Notes under the pieces: model-generated
Told to the model about the DNA's origin: nothing
What the model saw: only the letters and a program-made list of their open reading frames with translations
Databases searched by the model: none
Shown: one piece after another, positions 43,742 to 49,627 of the stretch
Numbering within the stretch: the first letter of the stretch is position 1
Layout of the letters: the number at the start of each line of letters is the position of its first letter
NCBI GenBank assembly: GCA_963725415.1
Contig: CAVRZY010000199.1
Coordinates: 1-49,627 of the forward strand
DNA length: 49,627 nt
Direction: 5' to 3'
DNA from: CAVRZY01 sp963725415
GTDB taxonomy: Bacteria; Acidobacteriota; Terriglobia; Bryobacterales; Bryobacteraceae
Program-made: the position numbers and the translations under genes

Positions 43742-45129
43742 GCTGGCGATCCACCCACGTCGATTCCCCCGGTCACCGCTGCCGAAATGAGGGCAGTGCG
43801 GTATTCCTGGAGCTTGGCGATTTGCTCACGGGTCTTGGCGATGATTGCGTCCAGTCTGCCGCATGCTCCTTCAAGGAACTCGCACACGCGAACTTGCTCC
43901 TCCATTGGGGGAAGGGTGACCTCAAGTCCAGCCAACTCACCCTGGCCAATGGTTGTCATGGTTGTGGTCTGAGCGAGTGAGACCAGGCGATGTCGCACTG
44001 TCGTAGAGTTCAGGTAGTAAGCCATGAACCTCGGCCGAATCTGGGGCACCACAGGACGGATCTTCACCAGATGACACTCGAAGACGGCCGGTTCCGGGAC
44101 TCCGTCAATCAGCGCAGACGCCGCCACACCCTCGAGCTTCAATGAGGATCGAACGAAAAAAATGTCGCCTGGTTCCACCGCATAGACACGGACCTCGGAG
44201 GGAGACAACACAACACGCTCAAGCTGTTCAAAATCGACGCGGGAATCCTTTTGATAGATGTCCACGACGTTGATTAGCTTCACCCCCTCACCGAAATGCT
44301 CCTTCGTCTTGAAGACGCCATTAACGAGACCCCCTCTCACCATATACTTCAGACGTTTGACCTGCCAGTGCCTCGGGATTCTGCCGAGCCACCAGATGCC
44401 GGGGTCTTTCATCGGGAAAGTTGGGTTCAAACCGCGGCTCACGGACCCGTTGATGAGTGCGGCTCGCTTCTCTTCCAACAGCCCGATCAGGCGCTCCTTT
44501 TTCGCCACCAGCGCGTCGAGCTTCACCATCTCGTCGTCCAGGAATGCCGCAATGTTTTGCTGCTCTTCAATCGGCGGAACTACACACGGTGTACATCGCA
44601 GGCCTTCCCGTGACAGCTCAATTTGGTTTGTGGACCCGGCAACCAAAGCAGCATAAATGTATCCCTGGTACATCGGCGTTTGGACCAAGTATTTGATGAA
44701 GTGCGGATGAGCTTTTCCTGGTTCGAAACGGACAATCGTTACGTGACTGTCCGCGAGAAACATGCCAGACTCACGGAAAACCAGAGCCCGGCCCAATGTT
44801 CCGGTACCCGTGGAGTTTATTAGCAGGTCCCCAATCCTCAGACGACCTTTCCATCCAGATACGTCGCATTCTCGCTGATATTTGAAGTTCTGAGACCTCA
44901 GCCCGTCCCAATGAATGCACGCCTGGTTAACCACGGGAACTGAGCTTTCATCTACATAGTCTGGACCATCTCCACGCGAGACAAAAGCTGCAATCCGCTT
45001 CAGAGGGATTACCTGCCAGTGGGATGGAATCTTCCCAATCCATGATCGACGCAGTTCCGCAACATCGGACTGTGGCTCCCACCTTCCCAGACTGTGTTGG
45101 ACCACATTCGCCCCGAAACGGTCGCTCAA
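43738..45129 (-). CDS. hsdS: Type I R-M specificity subunit S
   Basis: A 463-residue HsdS that sets the DNA sequence recognised by the methylase and nuclease. It has two target-recognition domains, each opening with the typical WIGKIPSHWQVIPLKRI or WLGRIPRHWQVKRLKYM motif. Each is followed by a long helix: PPIEEQQNIAAFLDDEMVKL, then EKRAALINGSVSRGL in the middle; PPMEEQVRVCEFLEGACGRL, then LQEYRTALISAAVTG at the end. The recognition sequence should be bipartite. Its start overlaps the hsdM stop (ATGA), and its stop overlaps darT. Confidence 0.93.
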   Translation of the reverse strand: MSDRFGANVVQHSLGRWEPQSDVAELRRSWIGKIPSHWQVIPLKRIAAFVSRGDGPDYVDESSVPVVNQACIHWDGLRSQNFKYQRECDVSGWKGRLRIGDLLINSTGTGTLGRALVFRESGMFLADSHVTIVRFEPGKAHPHFIKYLVQTPMYQGYIYAALVAGSTNQIELSREGLRCTPCVVPPIEEQQNIAAFLDDEMVKLDALVAKKERLIGLLEEKRAALINGSVSRGLNPTFPMKDPGIWWLGRIPRHWQVKRLKYMVRGGLVNGVFKTKEHFGEGVKLINVVDIYQKDSRVDFEQLERVVLSPSEVRVYAVEPGDIFFVRSSLKLEGVAASALIDGVPEPAVFECHLVKIRPVVPQIRPRFMAYYLNSTTVRHRLVSLAQTTTMTTIGQGELAGLEVTLPPMEEQVRVCEFLEGACGRLDAIIAKTREQIAKLQEYRTALISAAVTGGIDVGGSPA

Positions 45130-47189
45130 CGTGCCACCTCCCGTAGCATCTCCAGGATCTCGGCCTCCAGTTTGCGGATGTCGGCTTCTATCTTTTCCAG
45201 CGGGCGCGGCGGAGTGAACTCATAGAAGTGGCGGTTGAAGTTGATCTCGTAGCCGACCTTGCCGATTCCGCTGTCCTTCTTGTCGCGGTCGCGGGTCTCC
45301 TCGCTGATCCAGGCATCCGGCACGTGCGGGAGCACCTCGCGCTCGAAGTAGGCGCGCACGTCCTCCTTGAGAGGAACGTTCTCGTGGTCGCGCAGTTCCG
45401 GGTCGGGCTCGGGGTTGCCGTCGGCGTCCAGGCAGGGGTCTGCCGTCTCGTCCCGTTCGGCCAGGGCGGCCAGGATTGCCTTCTTGATCGCGGCCGGGAC
45501 GCGCAGCCTGGCGTTCTGGAGCGCCTGTTCGAAGGCCTCGCGGTTCTTGTACAGCACCGTCGCATCCATCGAGGCCAAACACGCCAGAATCTCCTGCTGC
45601 TTCTCTCGGCCCTCGGCGATTTCCACCCCGGCGGCCTTGCCTTTCTTTTTGCTCGTGGCCAGCGCCAGGAAAGCAGTCTGCTCCCAAACCCGGGAGACAC
45701 GCTCCGCGGTCGTCTGGAAGTTCAGACGGAGGGGCCGCTCGACGGTGATCTTGCGGTATCCAAAATCGGCGGTGTCGAAGATCTTGGTATACGGTCCTTC
45801 CTTGAAGCCGTCAGCCAGGCGCACCAGTTCGGCAATGTGCTCCTCGGCGAGTTCGTTCCGCTTGTCCCCCAGGCTCCGCCGCATCTTCCGGGCGAATACC
45901 TCGACCTCCTTGTCGCCCTCTTTCCGGATCGCGGCCCCGTTTACCAGCAGCACCTTTCCGCGCCGCGCCTTGGGCTTCCGGTTCGTCAAGATCCAGATGT
46001 AGGTATTGATGCCCGTGTTGTAGAACAACTGGCCCGGCAGCGCGACGATGGTCTCCAGCCAGCCATTTTCCAAAATCCAGCGCCGGATCTCGCTCTCTCC
46101 GCTCCCGGCGTCGCCCGTGAACAATGGCGACCCGTTCATGACGATCGCGACCCGGCTGCCGCCTCCCTCGACCGGCTTCATCTTCGAGATCATGTGCTGG
46201 AGGAAGAGCAACTGCCCGTCGCTTATCCGGGGCGTACCCGCGCCGAACCGCCCAGCCTCGCCTCTGGATGCTTCTTCCTCGATGTAGGCTTGCTCCTTCT
46301 TCCAGTCCTTGCCGTAAGGCGGGTTGCTCAGCATGTAGTCGAACGCTGCGCGGGGATGGCCGTCGCTCGACAGGCAGGACCCGGGCTTGATATTGTCCGC
46401 GTCCCGGTCATCGCCCTTGATCAGAAGGTCCGACCTGCACACCGCGTAGGTCTCGTCGTTGACCTCCTGCCCGAACAGCCGTATGTTCGCGTACGGGTTA
46501 ATCTGCTCCAGGATGTGCTCCTTGGCGATCGAGAGCATCCCGCCCGATCCACAGGCCGGGTCAAACACTTCACGGTTGACGCCTTCCTGCCTCAGCAGTT
46601 GCCGGTCGCCATTGATCAGCAGGCGAACCATGAGGCGGATCACCTCGCGCGGCGTAAAATGCTCGCCAGGGTTTTCGTTGGACTGTTCGTTGAACCGCCG
46701 GATCAGCTCCTCGAAGATGGTGCCCATGGTGTGGTTGTGTACCCGGTCGGGGTGCAGATCCGCGTCGCTGAACTTCTGAATGAGCGGGAACAGCAAGCCC
46801 TTTTCGTCGAGCGTGTCAATCGTGGCCCGCAACTTGAACCTGTCGATCACGTCCCGCATGTTCTCCGAGAAGCCGTTGATGTAAGCGCGGAGGTTCTTGC
46901 CGATGTTCTTCGGGTCGTCGAGCAGCTTCGCAAAGTCGAACGGCGACGTGTTGTAGAAAGAGTGACCCGCTGCCCGCCGAAGCTGGCCATCCAGATTCTG
47001 GAGCCTGCCCTGGAGCTCTTTGTACCGCTTCAGCACTCTCTCCTTAGTCGAGGCCAAAACGCAGTCGAGCCGTCGCAACACGGTGAACGGGAGGATGACG
47101 TCCGGGTACTTGCCGCGCTTGAAATCGTCCCGCAAGACCTCGTCCGCAATGGACCATAGGAAGTTGGAAATTCCCTGGAAGTTGGTCAT
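45126..47189 (-). CDS. hsdM: Type I R-M DNA methyltransferase subunit M
   Basis: A 687-residue N6-adenine methyltransferase. N-terminal HsdM helical domain (SNFLWSIADEVLRDDFKRGK), then the SAM-binding motif FDPACGSGGML at about residues 209-219 and the catalytic motif NPPYG at 289-293. The C-terminal extension (about residues 480-687) is longer than in classical HsdM and ends in a coiled-coil-like EKIEADIRKLEAEILEMLRE. It is first in the operon, behind a short AT-rich promoter region. Confidence 0.93.
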   Translation of the reverse strand: MTNFQGISNFLWSIADEVLRDDFKRGKYPDVILPFTVLRRLDCVLASTKERVLKRYKELQGRLQNLDGQLRRAAGHSFYNTSPFDFAKLLDDPKNIGKNLRAYINGFSENMRDVIDRFKLRATIDTLDEKGLLFPLIQKFSDADLHPDRVHNHTMGTIFEELIRRFNEQSNENPGEHFTPREVIRLMVRLLINGDRQLLRQEGVNREVFDPACGSGGMLSIAKEHILEQINPYANIRLFGQEVNDETYAVCRSDLLIKGDDRDADNIKPGSCLSSDGHPRAAFDYMLSNPPYGKDWKKEQAYIEEEASRGEAGRFGAGTPRISDGQLLFLQHMISKMKPVEGGGSRVAIVMNGSPLFTGDAGSGESEIRRWILENGWLETIVALPGQLFYNTGINTYIWILTNRKPKARRGKVLLVNGAAIRKEGDKEVEVFARKMRRSLGDKRNELAEEHIAELVRLADGFKEGPYTKIFDTADFGYRKITVERPLRLNFQTTAERVSRVWEQTAFLALATSKKKGKAAGVEIAEGREKQQEILACLASMDATVLYKNREAFEQALQNARLRVPAAIKKAILAALAERDETADPCLDADGNPEPDPELRDHENVPLKEDVRAYFEREVLPHVPDAWISEETRDRDKKDSGIGKVGYEINFNRHFYEFTPPRPLEKIEADIRKLEAEILEMLREVAR

Positions 47190-47199
47190 GCCTCGCCCG

Positions 47200-47229
47200 T
47201 CAACTCTCTATAAGGATATATCCGACTCC
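47200..47229 (-). promoter_or_regulatory. Promoter region of the defence operon with 10-bp palindrome
   Basis: The only AT-rich stretch near the start of hsdM. It contains the perfect palindrome GGATATATCC (47214-47223) and, on the minus strand, TATAGAGA just downstream. The sequence lies 10-40 bases before the hsdM ATG, so it is the likely -10/operator region of the five-gene operon. Confidence 0.45.
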
Positions 47230-47249
47230 AGGCGGATTCCAGGTTCGGA

Positions 47250-47355
47250 GGCGCGCCACCGCCGCCTTCACCCTGATCCGCGGCTCGACCGACGACTTCC
47301 TAGGCCAGTACCGCCGCAACTCCCACGCCAGCCTGACGCTCCGGTACAGCTTCTA
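47250..47355 (+). repeat. Right copy of the island-flanking direct repeat (attR-like); remnant barrel 3' end
   Basis: Encodes the final 35 codons of the barrel protein (ATAAFTLIRGSTDDFLGQYR to LRYSF) with no upstream part. It is identical to 38949-39031 over 83 bases, then diverges mostly silently: VTFRYSF becomes LTLRYSF. The convergent cytochrome gene follows nine bases later, so this probably marks the original gene end. Confidence 0.9.
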
Positions 47356-47364
47356 GCCGCTTCC

Positions 47365-47676
47365 TCACAGCGTCCTCAAGTACGCGATCAGGTCGTCCTT
47401 CTCCTGATCGGTCAGCATCGCCTTGTAAGAGGGCATGCCACCACCGCCGCCGTCGATGCGGGCGCGGATGTTGGCTTCGGTCGCCTTCCGGCCGTTCTGT
47501 AGCTTGGCTTTCTTGAACAGCCCCTTCAGCCCCGGCCCCAGCTTCTTTGCCGTGCTGTCGGCATTGTGGCACATGGCGCACTTTTCGAAAACCGCTTTGC
47601 CTTTGGCCGGATCGCCGGCCGCGGAAGCCAGCGAAACCATCAACGTCAGGCTGGACCAGAAGAGAAGCCGCTTCAT
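47365..47676 (-). CDS. Small exported c-type cytochrome
   Basis: A 103-residue class I cytochrome c with a signal peptide (KRLLFWSSLTLMVSLASA), a haem-binding CAMCH motif at residues 33-37 and a likely axial methionine at Met81 (GGGGGMPSY). The end DQEKDDLIAYLRTL is the standard C-terminal helix. It works in the periplasm as an electron carrier; the partner is unknown. Before the island arrived it would have been the convergent neighbour of the barrel gene. Confidence 0.9.
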   Translation of the reverse strand: MKRLLFWSSLTLMVSLASAAGDPAKGKAVFEKCAMCHNADSTAKKLGPGLKGLFKKAKLQNGRKATEANIRARIDGGGGGMPSYKAMLTDQEKDDLIAYLRTL

Positions 47677-47705
47677 GCATCTCAGTCTAGCTCGATCTCA
47701 GCAGC

Positions 47706-47711
47706 TAAAAT
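47706..47711 (+). promoter_or_regulatory. -10 box of the ArsA gene, probably leaderless
   Basis: TAAAAT, six bases, then ATG at 47718. The pattern TANAATGGANNNRTG is shared with the antitoxin gene at 26110. There is no Shine-Dalgarno between. Confidence 0.5.
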
Positions 47712-47717
47712 GGAACT

Positions 47718-48915
47718 ATGAGGATCCTGCTGTTCACCGGGAAAGGGGGCGTGGGAAAAACCAGCCTGGCCGCCGCTACCGGCGTTCGCCTTGCGCAACT
47801 GGGCTACCGCACGCTGGTGATGAGTATCGACCCGGCGCACAGCCTGGCCGACTCTTTCGACCTGGACACCGGTTTGTTTCACGAGCAGACCGCGGACCCG
47901 TTCCCCGTCGATGATCGCCTCGCCATCCAGGAGCTGAACATCCAGAAGGAGATCAAGCGGCACTGGCAGGAGATCTCCAGCTACGTGGTCTCGCTGCTGC
48001 GCACCACCGGCATCAGCGGCGTGGAAGCCGAAGAACTGGCCATCCTGCCCGGCATGGAAGAGCTGTCAGCGCGATGATGTACATCAACCAGTACCGGCGC
48101 GAGCAACGCTACGACGTCATCGTGCTGGACGCCGCGCCGACCGCCGAGTCCATGCGCTTCGTCAGCATGCCCACCACGCTGGACTGGTACATGAAGCACA
48201 TCTTCCCGTTACCAGCGCAGCGTTTCTGAAGGCGGTGCGGCCCATCGCCAACCGCGTGGCGCCTTTCGAGCTGCCCGCCGACAGCTATTTCGCCAACATC
48301 CAGAGACTGTTCGAGCGCCTGGAAGGCATTGACGAGCTGATGGAGGATCCCAGGGTCACCAGCGTGCGGCTGGTCACCAACCCCGAGAAGATGGTGCTGC
48401 GCGAAACCCAGCGCGCCTTCGTCTACTTCTCCCTGCACGGCCTGACCGTGGACACCGTCATCGTGAATCGTGTGCTGCCGCGCCAGGTCAGCGACACTTA
48501 CTTCCTGGAGTGGCATGCCTCCCAGGACAGAATCCTCCAGGAAATCGAGGAGTACTTCGCGCCCGTGCCCACCAAGCAGCGCCCCGCTGTTCACCCACGA
48601 GGTGCTGGGGCGCGAGCGGCTGGAAGAACTGGCCGAAGTGCTGTATGCTCAGGATGAAGATCCCGCGGCGGTAACGCGCCTCGATAGGCCGTACAGTTTC
48701 CAGAAGCAGAACGGCTTTTACGAGGTCCGGGTGCTGCTGCCGTTCGCCACCAAAGGCGAGATCGGGCTGTTCAAGAAAGGCGACGAACTGGTCGTCGAGA
48801 TCGGCACGCTGCGCCGTCATATCGGCCTGCCCAGTTCGATGGCGGCCCTGTCGCCCGGCCGGGCCGGCTGGAGAACAGGATCCTCACGGTCGAGATGAAG
48901 GAGGTTCAGTCATGA
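47718..48915 (+). pseudogene. ArsA/Get3-family ATPase with C-terminal Hsp20-like domain, multiply frameshifted
   Basis: The N-terminus has the deviant Walker A GKGGVGKTS (residues 8-16) and SIDPAHSLADSFD of the ArsA/Get3 ATPases. Then come DVIVLDAAPTAESMRF (switch region), RLVTNPEKMVLRETQRAFVY and a C-terminal alpha-crystallin-like domain (FYEVRVLLPFATKGEIGLFK, ELVVEIGTLRRHIGLP). Coding potential jumps frame about four times: near 48070, 48215, 48580 and 48862. Corrected, it gives about 398 residues, a normal length with all domains. Either the gene is dead or this stretch is poorly sequenced. The class is linked to membrane-protein targeting or arsenite handling; no ars gene adjoins it here. 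Confidence 0.75.
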
Positions 48916-49145
48916 ACGAGAGTCAAACCGCTTCGCAGACCACCACTGCTGCGAGCGAGACGTGCCTGTGCCGGGAGGCCATCCGGCGGGTCGAGGAAAT
49001 CTTCCGCGTGAAATCCGACACCGCCCGGGAGCACCTGCGCAACTCCCGCATCGAATTCCTCAAGGCCATCCGCACTCTAGTGGACGAGCGCATCGAGCAC
49101 CTCTCGCGCACCGAGCAACAGGGCACCAAGGTCGCCGTCGAGTGA
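48912..49145 (+). CDS. Small hypothetical helical protein
   Basis: A 77-residue protein I do not recognise. AAGGAGG precedes its ATG, which overlaps the ArsA stop (ATGA). Its own stop overlaps the next GTG start. The sequence is charged and helical (CREAIRRVEEIFRVKSDTAR, EFLKAIRTLVDERIEHLSR), with a CLC pair near residue 18. Coupling to the ArsA-type gene suggests a shared process, but no function can be given. Confidence 0.6.
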   Translation: MNESQTASQTTTAASETCLCREAIRRVEEIFRVKSDTAREHLRNSRIEFLKAIRTLVDERIEHLSRTEQQGTKVAVE

Positions 49146-49627
49146 TTCGAGCTCGCTGCTCTCGGCTCGCGATTGCTGCCTTCGCGCTGGCCGCGGGCAC
49201 GGCTTGTTGGGGCCAGGCCGGCAGCGTGGCCTGGAAACATCTTTCCACCAAGAACGGAGACCTCTCGCCTCCCAATCCCGGAACTCAACAAACCTCCTCC
49301 ATCGTGCTCGATATCGACAAGGACGGCGTGAACGACTTTGTCATCACCGAGCGAACCGCGGCGCCTTCCGTAGTGTGGTACCGGCGCGGGCGCAACGGCT
49401 GGACCAGGCACGTGATCGACGATTCGCCCCTTCACATCGAAGCCGGGTCCTGCTTCCTGGACATCGATAAGGACGGCGACCTGGATATCGTGGCCGGCGG
49501 CGACGCCAAGAGCAACCAGATCTGGTGGTGGGAGAATCCCTTCCCGAATTTCGATCCCAAGCTCCCCTGGAAACGGCATTTGATCAAGAACTCCGGCAAA
49601 ACCAAGCACCACGATCAGATGTTCGGC
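49142..49627 (+). CDS. FG-GAP/VCBS-repeat exported protein, N-terminal part
   Basis: An open reading frame running off the window end, 162 codons so far. It starts at GTG 49142, overlapping the previous stop, with a signal peptide (SRLAIAAFALAAGTACWGQ). Two FG-GAP/VCBS-type calcium-binding repeats are visible: IVLDIDKDGVNDFVITER and SCFLDIDKDGDLDIVAGGD, with the DxDxDG pattern. Such beta-propeller proteins are common in Acidobacteriota, secreted or surface attached, and often bind sugars or act as lyases. The rest of the gene lies beyond the window. Confidence 0.8.
   Translation, partial: MIRARCSRLAIAAFALAAGTACWGQAGSVAWKHLSTKNGDLSPPNPGTQQTSSIVLDIDKDGVNDFVITERTAAPSVVWYRRGRNGWTRHVIDDSPLHIEAGSCFLDIDKDGDLDIVAGGDAKSNQIWWWENPFPNFDPKLPWKRHLIKNSGKTKHHDQMFG

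Larger units (their letters stand above)
39055..47249 (-). mobile_element. 8.2-kb defence island: type I R-M with embedded DarTG
   Basis: The segment lies between two copies of the 3' end of the barrel gene. It carries one minus-strand operon, hsdM-hsdS-darT-darG-hsdR, and nothing else. All five genes overlap or lie within about 12 bases of each other. No integrase, transposase or tRNA was found, so the mobility call rests on the flanking duplication and the defence-only cargo. It could have moved in trans or by homologous exchange. Confidence 0.65.

Noticed and set aside
45228..47159. A 643-codon open frame on the plus strand opposite hsdM
   Set aside because: The minus strand carries full HsdM motifs; the plus-strand product is low-complexity and shows no domain.
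47221..47262. tRNA-like T-arm (GGTTCGGA) at the island edge
   Set aside because: Only a short match. No acceptor stem or anticodon arm can be formed; the true flanking repeat is the barrel gene end.

Overview
The window is high-GC bacterial DNA with the gene content of an Acidobacteriota genome, most likely of the Bryobacterales/Solibacterales type. The main evidence is an ADOP-type permease (acidobacterial duplicated orphan permease), PEGA-repeat and FG-GAP proteins, many Ser/Thr kinase and VapBC-like genes, Tat-exported enzymes and interspersed intergenic repeats. It looks like a metagenomic or draft contig. It opens with 90 T's, then AT-rich sequence and a fragment of a proteobacterial-looking Mrp/Nuo-type antiporter that runs in frame into an arsenate reductase. 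At least nine apparent single-base frameshifts and one in-frame stop interrupt otherwise good genes, so part of the 'pseudogene' signal is probably sequence error. No rRNA, tRNA, CRISPR array or integrase was recognised.

Layout. 1-1330: suspect contig end with antiporter fragment and ArsC fusion. 1492-1634: near-palindromic element at the end of an RsbRD-like gene. 2195-5730: exported M14 metallopeptidase and SnoaL-like protein. 5775-8789 (minus): flgM-flgN-flgK-flgL behind a sigma-28-type promoter. 8842-10662 (minus): secreted carboxypeptidase-regulatory-domain protein and a RodZ-type HTH protein. 10834-13518: TadE, TadE and TadG-vWA genes behind a second, consensus-spaced sigma-28-type promoter. 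13789-16853: TPR/PEGA membrane protein. 16883-19051: Tat-exported glycosidase-like protein. 19068-19734 (minus): VapBC with a frameshifted toxin. 19891-22322: ADOP permease. 22513-26069: TonB, SDR, shikimate kinase and glycerate 2-kinase. 26122-26536: orphan VapB beside a MITE with target-site duplication.

26598-32747 holds a family of zinc-ribbon/Ser-Thr kinase/polytopic membrane proteins: an intact copy, a tandem copy with an internal stop, and a deletion scar of a third copy. A UPF0175/DUF3368 toxin-antitoxin pair lies between the second copy and the scar. 32817-33677 is a Tat aldo/keto reductase. 33889-39055 is an exporter-like operon: ABC ATPase, FtsX-type permease, LolA-like protein and outer-membrane barrel protein.

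39055-47249 is the most interesting segment. It is an 8.2-kb defence island on the minus strand, read hsdM-hsdS-darT-darG-hsdR: a type I restriction-modification operon with a DarTG DNA-ADP-ribosylation toxin-antitoxin module between the specificity and restriction genes. The last 106 bp of the barrel gene occur again at the far edge of the island, with 83 bp identical and then mostly silent differences. This is the pattern expected if the island entered the 3' end of a protein-coding gene and restored its reading frame. Beyond it lie a cytochrome c, a heavily frameshifted ArsA-family ATPase, a small unknown protein and the start of an FG-GAP protein.
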